Shown: piece by piece, positions 53,702-62,889 of the stretch
Position numbering within the stretch: position 1 is the first letter of the stretch
Layout of the letters: each line of letters opens with the position of its first letter
Origin: JABCYV01 sp963729325
GTDB lineage: Bacteria > Acidobacteriota > Terriglobia > Terriglobales > Acidobacteriaceae
Direction: 5' to 3'
DNA length: 64,000 nucleotides
Assembly (NCBI GenBank): GCA_963729325.1
Contig: CAVSNS010000046.1
Location: 1 to 64,000, forward strand
Notes under the pieces: model-generated
The model's database searches: none
Told to the model about the DNA's origin: nothing
The model's input: the letters and a program-made list of their open reading frames with translations, nothing else
Translations under genes and position numbers: made by a program

Positions 53702-53880
53702 GTTGTCGACGTTTGGCCCAAACCCGTGAACCAGCGCCAAGCCAAGTGCATGCGCAGTTCCTTCCACCAGCTTGCGCTCCCTGGTAATGCCGTACAGATA
53801 ACCCAGGAGCAGAATGCGCAGCAGGAACTCGGGATACCCACGGTACGAGCGTACATGGACGCTCGGTTCTTTACATTCAA
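53702..53880 (-). pseudogene. IS1182-like transposase N-terminal fragment, frameshifted
   Basis: In two frames the minus strand reads GYPEFLLRILLLGYLYGITR, ERKLVE and ELRMHLAWRWFTGLG, the N-terminal DUF772-type block of IS1182 transposases. Only about 60 codons remain with one frame break. Confidence 0.6.
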
Positions 53881-53928
53881 TCCCGGTAGGCGGAAGATTA
53901 CGTTCGAAATAATCGCCGGAAGCTGAAG

Positions 53929-54429
53929 ATGTCTATCAAATCGAAATTGCGCGGGCCATTTGCGCGGGTAGCCGCGAACTTAGTTATTGGTGTGGTTGGC
54001 CTTGTGATTGTCCGGTTGATCGCCCAAGGTCTGCCCATGTTTCAGGACGCGGGATGGATCGTGGAAGACAAGATGACCGTATTGGCCGGCACGTTGATCG
54101 TGATCGATGCGATGCTGCTCTCAGTCCTGGTTCGGTTCGCAATCGAGCTTCGCGCCTACCTGTTGGGTCGTTTTGTAGAGATCCCGGGGTTGGGAACTAT
54201 GGCGGCCACTCTCGTTCTTCTGGTCACCGCCGCAATCGCGTATATCGATTTCAAGCCTCTAACCACCGCCTGGCCCGCGATAGCGCAGTTCTATCTTTGG
54301 GGCTTTTTCGCTCTCGCCGCGATCCTGCTCATCCAGATCGTGATTCTGCTCTACCGGGACAGAGATTCGATATCTGCTCGGGTCTTGGGCCAATCGATGC
54401 CTGCTCCATCAGACCAGCCCTCCGTGTAG
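53929..54429 (+). CDS. Hypothetical membrane protein, 166 aa
   Basis: Four hydrophobic helices: RVAANLVIGVVGLVIVRLIA, LAGTLIVIDAMLLSVLVRFA, MAATLVLLVTAAIAYIDFKP, LWGFFALAAILLIQIVILLY. Basic N-terminus and disordered C-terminus. No family recognised; no break. It stands alone between the repeat/IS zone and bactofilin. Confidence 0.65.
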   Translation: MSIKSKLRGPFARVAANLVIGVVGLVIVRLIAQGLPMFQDAGWIVEDKMTVLAGTLIVIDAMLLSVLVRFAIELRAYLLGRFVEIPGLGTMAATLVLLVTAAIAYIDFKPLTTAWPAIAQFYLWGFFALAAILLIQIVILLYRDRDSISARVLGQSMPAPSDQPSV

Positions 54430-54625
54430 GCGAATCGACTGCCGGCCTTCGCCAAGCCGATATTACGTAACGCTTCGCAGCGCCCAATGCTCCGGCGACC
54501 GGAACTGCTAGAAAGAAATTCTGGCGGTGAACACGAACAAAGGGGAACAGGCCCAAAAGAGAGGCCCCGGACTTAGCAGCCCACTTTATCGCTGACACAG
54601 CCCGGTCTGACAGACCTGATTCTGA

Positions 54626-55090
54626 CTATGGTGTTGAAGCTGCCGAGGCCTGCTTGGTCTTGGCCTGTTGGGACTTATCAGTCTTCTGCTCGACAGCGCG
54701 GACCTGCACGCCGCCTTTCACGATTGCTCCATCCTCTACGCTGATCCGGTGGGTTATCACATCGCCCGTCAGCGAGCCTTGGCTGCGAATATCCAGGCGG
54801 TCCGTGCACTGGATGTTGCCCTGCACCTCGCCGATGATCACAACTTCGCGGGCACTGATGTTGGCGGCGGCGCTACCGTTACTCCCAATGGTGACGCGGT
54901 GACCGGCAAAATTAACGGCGCCCTCGATTCGGCCATCGATGTGCAGCGACTCGGTACCGCTGACCTCGCCTTTGATGACCAGTGAGCGCCCGATCGTAGC
55001 CTGCTCGACGGGCGCACTAACTGTCTTGACCGGAGTGGCATTCGGGTGCGAGGAAAGCTGCGATTTTTGAGAGTCTGATGGCTGCGGCAT
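54626..55090 (-). CDS. Bactofilin
   Basis: 154 aa. Proline/serine-rich flexible N-terminus, then the DUF583 right-handed beta-helix: ATIGRSLVIKGEVSGTESLH, IDGRIEGAVNFAGHRVTIGS, VVIIGEVQGNIQCTDRLDIR, GSLTGDVITHRISVEDGAIV, then a charged Gln/Lys tail. Bactofilins polymerise without nucleotide and organise cell shape, stalks or chromosome. No peptidase partner adjacent. Confidence 0.95.
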   Translation of the reverse strand: MPQPSDSQKSQLSSHPNATPVKTVSAPVEQATIGRSLVIKGEVSGTESLHIDGRIEGAVNFAGHRVTIGSNGSAAANISAREVVIIGEVQGNIQCTDRLDIRSQGSLTGDVITHRISVEDGAIVKGGVQVRAVEQKTDKSQQAKTKQASAASTP

Positions 55091-55373
55091 CTTCTGGCGC
55101 TCCTTAGTTCTCGTGCGGCGTTCACCGTTGGCATTGCCGCAGGGCGGGTCTGCTTAAACAACGGAGGACTGACAAAGTAAGTATTGCATGGAGAAGCTCA
55201 ATAGAAGAGGTTACTGAAGAACCTGTACGACCCGAAAATACAGCTTCAGAGCCGACGTGGCAGACCGATTGGCAAGGACACCGGCTGCCGCCCGTTTTGT
55301 TGGGGTGAACTATGAGCAGCACAGTACCGCGTTGACTTGACTGCTCACCCACCCTAAGATTGCCTCCCGAGGA

Positions 55374-58354
55374 TTGGGAGTCCCGCTCGAATTGATCGGC
55401 CAGACCATCTCGCACTACCGCATCGTCGAGAAGCTGGGCGGCGGGGGTATGGGCGTGGTCTACAAGGCCGAGGACACCGAACTTGGTCGTTTTGTCGCCC
55501 TCAAGTTCCTGCCGGATGATGTTGCCACCGATCCGCAGGCATTGGAGCGCTTTCGACGGGAAGCCCGTGCCGCATCCGCACTCAACCATCCCAACATCTG
55601 CACCATCCACGAGATCGGCAAGAAGAAGGGCAGTCATTCATCGTGATGGAGTATCTGGAGGGCGTGACCCTCAAACACCGCATTGCGGGGCGCCCATAGA
55701 GATGGAAACCTTGTTCTCGCTGGCCATCGAGGTTGCTGACGCCCTCGATGCCGCCACACAGCGAAGGGATCGTCCACCGCGACATCAAGCCCGCAAACAT
55801 TTTCGTCACCAAGCGCGGACACGCCAAGATTCTGGACTTCGGCTGGCCAAAGTCACGCTGCAGACAGTTCTAAGCAGATTGCGGCGGGCAATACTCAGAC
55901 GGTGACGAGGCGAAGAGCACCTGACAAGTCCCGGCACGATGCTGGGCACGGTCGCTTACATGTCGCCGGAGCAGGTGCGGGCCAAAGAACTGGATGCCCG
56001 TACGGATCTGTTTTCGTTCGGTGCCGTGCTCTACGAGATGGCGACTGGCGACTTGCCTTTCCGAGGGGAAAGCTCAGCGAGTCATCTGTGAAGCCATCAT
56101 GAATCGCGCGCCGGTTCCGGCGGTGCGGCTGAATCCCGAAGTGCCAGCCAAACTGGAAGACATCATCAACCAGGCGCTGGAGAAAGACCGCAACTTGCGC
56201 TATCAGCACGCCTCGGATATGCGAGCGGAACTCCAACGTCTGAAGCGGGACACCGAAACTGGCCGAACGGCAGTTGCCAGTTCCGGGGCGGTTGCGGTGG
56301 CGCAGGATAGCGGTTCTCATGTAGCAGCCCCACAGGCGCCACCAGGATCGGGCTCTTCTCCTGCTCCTGCTCCAGCCTCTTCATCGCATGCCGCGAAGGC
56401 TGCCGAGTTTCCCGTAGCTACTGGCAGGAAATCCTGGAAGATTCTGATTCCCGTCACTGTGGTCGTCGTTGCTGCTCTGATTGCTGGTGGTCTTTACTTC
56501 CGCTCACGTCCAGCAACACCGCTGACCGGGAAGGATACTGTCGTGTTGGCCGACTTCACCAACACTACCGGTGATCCCGTATTTGACGACACGCTCAAGC
56601 AAGCGCTCACGGTGCAATTGGAGCAGTCGCCTTTTCTGAACATGCTGCCGCAGCAAACCGTGGACGATACGTTAAAGCTGATGGGGCGTTCACCGGGCCA
56701 ACATCTTACGCGCGAGGTCGCGCGGGAATTATGCCAGCGCGCGGGCAGCAGGGTGATGCTGGCGGGCTCAATTGCCAGCCTGGGCAGTCAATATGTGATC
56801 GGGGTGAATGCCGTGAATTGCCAGACCGGCAGCACCCTGGCCCAAGAGCAGGTGACGGCTGACAGCAAAGAGCATGTGCTCAAGGCGCTGGGAGAGACAA
56901 CGTCAGAGCTACGGAAAAAGCTGGGAGAATCGCTCAGCACCATCCAGAAGTTCGATACTCCCCTTGAACAAGCTACAACGTCTTCGCTGGAGGCGCTTAA
57001 AGCCTACACGCTGTCGAGAAAGACCATGAACGAAAAGAGTGAGGTGGCGGCGATTCCGTTGATGAAACATGCTATCGAGCTCGATCCCAATTTTGCGATG
57101 GCCTACGCCGGCATGGGGATCATGTACTCCAACATCGGCGAAGCAAGTCTGGCCAGCCAATACTCGCAAAAGGCATACGACCTGCGCGACCGCGTGAGCG
57201 AGCGGGAGAGATTCCGGATCACGGGTAACTATTATGGGAATGTGACAGGAGAACTCGAGAAAGCAGTTCAGACGTATGAGTTGTGGGCACAGAATTATCC
57301 GCGAGACTTTTTCCCCTCAGGCTATTTGGGACTCCTTCACGCAGTGGTGGGACAATACGAAAAGTCAGCCGCCGAAGAACTCGAAGCAAGCCGCCTCGAT
57401 CCAAACTCCGCGGTTAATCTGGGGAATCTGATGCTCGCTTATGCTGCCCTGAACCGTTTCGATGAGGCCAAAGCAACCTACCAGGAAGCTATGGGACGCA
57501 AGCTCGATCACGAAGGCCTTCACCTTACCGCTATGGACTTGCCATGGTGGAAGGCGATGCAGCTGAGATGGAACGTCAGGTGGCGTGGGGCGCAGGCAAG
57601 CTGGGCGTGGAGGACATGTTTCTATCCACCAATCCGACACCGAGGCTTTCTCAGGCCGACTCGCGAAGGCGCGGGAGTTTTCGCGGCGGGCAGTGGAATT
57701 GGCTCGCCAGAACCAGCAGAACGGAACCGCGGCCGGGTGGCAGACAAACCAAGCCCTTCGGGAAGCGGAAGTCGGTTATTTCGACCAGTCGCGGAAAGAT
57801 GCAGCCGCGGCTTCGGCATTGTCCTCAGACCGCTTCACACAAGTTTTTGGAGCGTTAGTCTTGGCTCGCGCTGGTGATTCCGCCGGGGCGCAGAAGATGG
57901 CGGACAAAGTGGCCAAGGAGTTTCCTTTGGATACAGGAGTACATAACTATTGGTTGCCTGTTATCCGTGCTTCGCTTGCGACTCAATCGGCATGAACCAG
58001 CCAAAGCCATCGAACTGCTCCAGCCCGCAGCTACTTACTAGCTCGGATTTATTAGCCTCAGCTATATGGGGTCTCTGTATCCGGTTTATGTGAGAGGTCA
58101 GGCATACTTACTGTTGCACCAGGGCAACGAAGCAGCTGCGGAGTTCCAAAAATTCCTCGATCACCGCGGCATCGTGTTCAACTTTCCGCTCGGTGCGCTG
58201 GCCCATCTCGGCCTTGCTCGTGCCTACAGCGCTCTCAGGCGACACCACTAAAGCGAAGACCGCCTACCAGGATTTCTTCGCCCTCTGGAAAGACGCCGAC
58301 CCCGACATCCCCATCCTGAAGGAAGCCAAGGCGGAGTACGCGAAGCTGCAATGA
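55374..58354 (+). pseudogene. Ser/Thr protein kinase with TM helix and TPR region, many frameshifts
   Basis: Paralogue of the gene at 15034. LIGQTISHYRIVEKLGGGGM, GVVYKAEDTELGRFVALKFL, MEYLEGVTLKHRIAG, IVHRDIKPANIFVTKRG, MLGTVAYMSPEQVRAKELDA, then helix SWKILIPVTVVVVAALIAGG and VLADFTNTTGDPVFDDTLKQ with TPR-like repeats to LKEAKAEYAKLQ. Breaks near 55630, 55695, 55755, 55840, 56080, 57540, 57640 and 58000-58250; most are lost or gained single bases in C/G runs. If real, this gene is dead; otherwise the corrected protein has about 980 residues. Confidence 0.85.
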
Positions 58355-58396
58355 GATGAGAGGCTGTTCTCGCTTAGACAAACAAACTCGCGCAGC

Positions 58397-58834
58397 TTAT
58401 TCGTCGTCGCCAAACAGCTTCTTCCTTACCACTTCGATGTTTAAGGTCACGCTCATGCTGGGAGTGTCATCCCCCAATGCTGGAACAGCTTTGCCTTCTA
58501 GCCGGTCAGCAATCTCGCGCGCAGCCTCAGTCTTGCCCTTAATTGCCGCTTTACACTGGCCTTCCGCGATCAGCTGCGCATACGTCCTGCCCTCCGGATC
58601 ACCAGGGTACTTCTGCTCGGCCATGTCGGCATAGGCCTCGGTGATGGGCTTGCGAGGACGACCTGAGGGATTGCCGCTGATGCCTTTCGGCCAGTGGTAC
58701 GGCTTAAGCCACCCAGCCTTGCTCTTAGAAATACTGTTTTCGAAACTGTTAGCAGTATCCTCTAGTTTTGTCCCGTTGCCGTCTGCCATCACCCCACCCC
58801 CTCTGTTGTAAGCCGATGTATCAGGTTTTGACAT
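58397..58834 (-). CDS. DUF5681-domain phage-type protein
   Basis: I start at ATG 58834 (MSKPDTSAYNRGG) after GAGAAGG; the longer frame crosses a tRNA fragment. WPKGISGNPSGRPRKPITEA is the DUF5681 signature found next to terminase genes in phages and prophages. Then QLIAEGQCKAAIKGKTEAAR and EIADRLEGKAVPALGDD, the usual C-terminal half. 145 aa, intact. No terminase follows; probably the last gene of a remnant element ending at 59003. Confidence 0.82.
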   Translation of the reverse strand: MSKPDTSAYNRGGGVMADGNGTKLEDTANSFENSISKSKAGWLKPYHWPKGISGNPSGRPRKPITEAYADMAEQKYPGDPEGRTYAQLIAEGQCKAAIKGKTEAAREIADRLEGKAVPALGDDTPSMSVTLNIEVVRKKLFGDDE

Positions 58835-59002
58835 GTCGCGCCTTCTCTCTGCACGGTGTTCGTGCTTAGTCGGAATCATGGCTAAGTCATGGCTGCCGGT
58901 CTGGTATCGACGGGGAAGAACGGGGAAGGAACGGCGTGGTGAGAATTCGCAAGCTGTTGTAAATACTAGAAACAGCACGACGGAGTTACGCAGCGCGCAG
59001 AG
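58835..59002. other. Putative element end with short tandem repeats
   Basis: ACGGGGAAGA-type units repeat two to three times at about 58909-58932. Lies between the DUF5681 gene and the tRNA fragment. No gene. Confidence 0.4.
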
Positions 59003-59020
59003 CTTAAAATCCCGGGCCCC
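59003..59020 (+). repeat. tRNA-Leu(TAA) fragment (anticodon loop and 3' arm), possible attR
   Basis: CTTAAAATCCCGGGCCCC is identical to the tRNA-Leu from the first anticodon-loop base through the start of the variable arm; flanks differ on both sides. With the 5'-half copy at 9692 it shares only the loop CTTAAAAT, the expected crossover. Same strand as the tRNA. Confidence 0.55.
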
Positions 59021-59223
59021 CCACCTTGGCAGCAAATTCTTTCGACCAGCCAAACACCAAGCCAATTGCGTCTTTGAGCCGGACTAGTTCGATAGGCGTA
59101 GCAGCGCTGGGTAATTTGTAAACATTCCGCTACGAGTTAAAGTCCTCGCCACGGTGGCTGATGAACATCCTCCCAAGCCCGAAGGTGGGGAACGTTCAAA
59201 TCTCTTCTAATTAAGAGGGACTC

Positions 59224-62200
59224 GTGTTGACCTGGCGTCGAAATCATCTGCTGCGTCTATTTCTGGCTCTGACATGCGCACTGGTTGCCTTGGCCACGTC
59301 AGCGTCTGCCGTGGTTTCCGTAAGCGTGTCACCTAGTTCAGTCTCACTCGCGCCTGGCACCCGGCAGCAGCAGTTCACCGCCCAAGTTTCCGGGAGCGCG
59401 AACACCACCGTCACCTGGAGAGTATCGGGCGCGGGCTGTGGCGGCAGTTCCTGCGGTGTAATTACAGCGGCCGGGCTATACACCGCGCCGACATCAATCC
59501 CGATCCCTAATATCGTAACCGTGACGGCAACGTCGAACGCAGATCCTACCAAGTCCGCTTCTGCCCAAGTGACGTTGATCACAGGCTTAGAAATCTCTAT
59601 CTCACCCACCAGCAAGCAACTGGTTACAGGTATGCAGCAACAGTTCACGGCGACGGTAACAGGGTCGAACTCCTTTGGAGTCAATTGGAGTATTTCTGGC
59701 GATGGCTGCTCTGGATCGGCATGCGGCACGATTGACGGGACTGGGCTCTACACTGCGCCCGCAGCAGTTCCGAATCCGCCCACCGTCACGGTGACCGCAA
59801 CTGCACAGGCGGATGCGACCAAGTCAGCTTCGGCCACTGTGACCGTATTGTCTCCCGTCGCAGTCTCGGTTTCTCCCAGTTCGGCGAAAGTGAAAACCGG
59901 CACTACTCAAGTGTTCACCGCCAAGGTGACAGGCACGGCCAACACAGCGGTGACGTGGAGTGTCTCCGGAGCGGGCTGCAACGGAGCCGCCTGTGGCACA
60001 ATCACCAGCGCGGGGCTCTATACGGCACCGACATCGGTCCCGAAACCCGCCACTGTTACGGTGACGGCAACTTCGCAAGCGGACGCGACCAAGTCAGCGT
60101 CGGCCACCGTGACTATCGTGCTGGCAGTCGCCGTTTCGGTCTCGCCCTCCTCGGTCAACGTGGTATCGGGCGCCCAGCAGCAGTTCACGGCCACCGTGAC
60201 GGGAACAGCTAACAAGGCAGTCACCTGGACGATCTCTGGACCTGGTTGCGGCGGAGCCACCTGTGGAACCATCAGCAATGCTGGCCTCTACACCGCCCCC
60301 GCGACGATACCGAATCCGCCAACAGTGACGGTGACGGTCACCTCGCAGGCTGATATCACGAAGTCGGCGATGGCGACTGTGACAGTCGTCAGCGGAGTAG
60401 CGATCTCAGTGTCACCCACTTCGGCAAAGCTGCTGATCGGAGCCCAGAAACAGTTCACTGCAACCGTGACCGGAACAGTCAATTTGACGGTTACCTGGAC
60501 GATCTCTGGAACTGGTTGTAGTGGGTCGACGTGTGGCACGATTACGAGCGCAGGTCTTTACACTGCGCCAGCCTCAGTCCCGACGCCTCCCACAGTCACG
60601 GTAACCGCGACTTCGCAGGCCGATCCCAGCAAATCAGCTTCGGCCACAGTCACGATATTGCTTCCGGTGGCAGTCTCAGTGTCTCCGTCTTCGGCGAAAG
60701 TAGTGACCGGTGCTAAGCAGCAATTCACTGCGACCGTGACCGGAACAATCAATACGACCGTTACCTGGACGATTTCTGGAGCTGGTTGCAGTGGGCCGAC
60801 GTGCGGCACGATCACCGTTGCTGGTCTGTACACCGCCCCAGCCTCGGTTCCGACGCCTCCCACAGTCACGGTAACCGCGACTTCGCAGGCCGATCCCAGC
60901 AAATCAGCTTCGGCCACGGTAACGGTATTGCCTCCGGTGGCGGTCTCGGTCTCTCCGTCTTCGGCGAAAGTAGTGATCGGCGCCAAACAGCAGTTCAGCG
61001 CTAGTGTGACCGGGACCACGAATACGGCAGTGAAGTGGAGCCTCTCCGGCGCGGGCTGCAGCGGGCCGACTTGCGGGACGATCACCGTTGCGGGTCTTTA
61101 CACTGCCCCCGCCGCAATTCCGAATCCGCCTACGGTCATCGTGACCGCAACGTCGGAGGCCAATCCCTCCAAGTCAGCGACGGCAACCGTAACGGTGGAG
61201 GCTCGAGGTCTCATCGACGTGCTTCCCAGCAGCGCACTGGTGACAGCAAAAGGACAGCTACAGTTCAGCGCGCAGGACGGCGGGACCATAGCGCTGTCAG
61301 GTTCTTCGGCACTGGCCGTAACCTGGAAGCTCTCGGGAACGGGCTGCGTCGGCAGCCAGTGCGGCGTCATCACTAGCACAGGGCTTTTCACAGCTCCCGC
61401 GGTGCCACCCGTGCCAGCAACAATCCTGGTGACTGCCGTCTCAGGCGCGAAGTCCGGCTCCGCGACTGTCACTATTGTTCCGTCGGACCAAAGCAAACTG
61501 CTCGGCCAATACGTATTCCTGTTCCGAGGGTTCGACAGCTCCGGAGTTTATCAGGCCGCCGGAAGCTTTACGGCTGACGGCAGTGGCAACGTTCTCAACG
61601 GCGTCGAGGACGTTAACCGTCTCTCGGGTCCGGTCACAAATTTGCCATTTACCGGAACATATACAATCAGCGCGGACAACCGCGGAACCATCACGATAAC
61701 TACTGCGAGCGGAAGCTCTACCTTTACCTTCGCGTTGAATCCCAGCGGCGACAGGGCGCGATTTATTGAATTCGACAACTCTGGAATTCGAGGTTCGGGG
61801 GTGATTAAAGCGCAAACTTTGGCGAAATTCTCGGATTCCTCGTTTAATGGCAGCTACGCGCTGAGTCTGAGCGGCGCGGACTTCGCGGGCGGACGAATCG
61901 CGGGCCTGGGTGCGATCTTCGCCGACGGGTCTGGCACCATCGCCGGAAGTACTTTGGACGTAAATGATGCTGGCAGTGCTTTGGCTCCGGTAAACAATTT
62001 CCCCGGCGCGTACACCATTGCGGCAAATGGACGCGGCACGGCCAGCCTGAGGGTTCCCCTCTTGGGAGGGGCAACCTTCCACTTCAGCGTTTACGTGGTT
62101 TCCTCGCACGAAGCTTTCTGGCTCTCGACCGACCCAGTCGGGGCGAGCAGTCCAATGCTCAGTGGAGACGCCCTGCAGCAATCAAGTTCTCCGTTCAGCG

Positions 62201-62880
62201 AGTCATCTCTTCAGGGCTCATCTGTCTTCACTCAGAGCGGGCTGGCCAACGGATCTGCTGACGTTGCCATCGGCCAGTTGTCCTTTGATGGAATGGGAGC
62301 TATCTCAGGGCAGCTCGACGAAAATAATGGAGGCGTTATCACAACCGCCGCGGTGTTGGCCGGGAGTTATACGACCCAGTCCAATGGCCGGGCGTTACTA
62401 AATCTGATCAACGTCAAAACGCAGGCGGTCACCAGCTTTGTGGCATACCTGATCGCGCCAAATTCAGCGTTCCTGTTGAGCATGGAACCTGCGGTGAAAA
62501 TCGGCGCCCTGCAGCCTCAAGTCGTAGCGCCGCCGTTCAGCAACGGCGTTGCAGCCGGCACCTTCACGTTGGCTCCGGAAGCCGTGGCCAATTCAAGTGC
62601 GGGACTGGCCACTGGCGTGATCACATTGGATGGGAAAGGCGGACAAGCCGGATTAGTGGGGACCGAGGATTCGAGCCAGACCTCCGGGCTCAGCCCAGAC
62701 TTGCATGTGGCTGGAACCTACTCCGTCTCGTCGGTCTCGAACAATGGCAGGGGCGTTGCCAACCTCACCTCGCCCGGGCCACAGATGATTGCGTTTTGGA
62801 TGGTTTCGTTCTCTGAGTTTGTGGGCGTCGATATAGATGCTGGTTATTCAGAACCAACTGAAGTGATATTTGAGCAGTAG
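59224..62880 (+). CDS. Large secreted Ig-like repeat protein, 1218 aa
   Basis: GTG 59224 with AAGAGGGA upstream. A signal peptide (LFLALTCALVALATSASA) leads eight Big-type repeats of about 90 residues, each with VSVSPSS, QQFTATVTG, VTWSVSG, GCxGxxCGTI, GLYTAPxxxPxPxTVTVTAT and KSASATVTV. From about residue 755 four longer repeats follow (GSFTADGSGNVLNGVEDVN, GTYTISADNRGTITI pattern). Each Big repeat has two cysteines, so disulfides may stabilise it outside the cell. Likely surface adhesin or envelope filament. No anchor or autotransporter end seen. Intact. Confidence 0.88.
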   Translation: MLTWRRNHLLRLFLALTCALVALATSASAVVSVSVSPSSVSLAPGTRQQQFTAQVSGSANTTVTWRVSGAGCGGSSCGVITAAGLYTAPTSIPIPNIVTVTATSNADPTKSASAQVTLITGLEISISPTSKQLVTGMQQQFTATVTGSNSFGVNWSISGDGCSGSACGTIDGTGLYTAPAAVPNPPTVTVTATAQADATKSASATVTVLSPVAVSVSPSSAKVKTGTTQVFTAKVTGTANTAVTWSVSGAGCNGAACGTITSAGLYTAPTSVPKPATVTVTATSQADATKSASATVTIVLAVAVSVSPSSVNVVSGAQQQFTATVTGTANKAVTWTISGPGCGGATCGTISNAGLYTAPATIPNPPTVTVTVTSQADITKSAMATVTVVSGVAISVSPTSAKLLIGAQKQFTATVTGTVNLTVTWTISGTGCSGSTCGTITSAGLYTAPASVPTPPTVTVTATSQADPSKSASATVTILLPVAVSVSPSSAKVVTGAKQQFTATVTGTINTTVTWTISGAGCSGPTCGTITVAGLYTAPASVPTPPTVTVTATSQADPSKSASATVTVLPPVAVSVSPSSAKVVIGAKQQFSASVTGTTNTAVKWSLSGAGCSGPTCGTITVAGLYTAPAAIPNPPTVIVTATSEANPSKSATATVTVEARGLIDVLPSSALVTAKGQLQFSAQDGGTIALSGSSALAVTWKLSGTGCVGSQCGVITSTGLFTAPAVPPVPATILVTAVSGAKSGSATVTIVPSDQSKLLGQYVFLFRGFDSSGVYQAAGSFTADGSGNVLNGVEDVNRLSGPVTNLPFTGTYTISADNRGTITITTASGSSTFTFALNPSGDRARFIEFDNSGIRGSGVIKAQTLAKFSDSSFNGSYALSLSGADFAGGRIAGLGAIFADGSGTIAGSTLDVNDAGSALAPVNNFPGAYTIAANGRGTASLRVPLLGGATFHFSVYVVSSHEAFWLSTDPVGASSPMLSGDALQQSSSPFSESSLQGSSVFTQSGLANGSADVAIGQLSFDGMGAISGQLDENNGGVITTAAVLAGSYTTQSNGRALLNLINVKTQAVTSFVAYLIAPNSAFLLSMEPAVKIGALQPQVVAPPFSNGVAAGTFTLAPEAVANSSAGLATGVITLDGKGGQAGLVGTEDSSQTSGLSPDLHVAGTYSVSSVSNNGRGVANLTSPGPQMIAFWMVSFSEFVGVDIDAGYSEPTEVIFEQ

Positions 62881-62889
62881 CAGCTAGGC

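Noticed and set aside
58900..58935. CRISPR-like repeats
   Set aside because: ACGGGGAAG units are contiguous with no spacers. No array or cas gene was found anywhere in the window.
58835..59065. N-terminal extension of the DUF5681 protein
   Set aside because: It reads through the tRNA fragment and att region; the ATG at 58834 with a ribosome site is sufficient.
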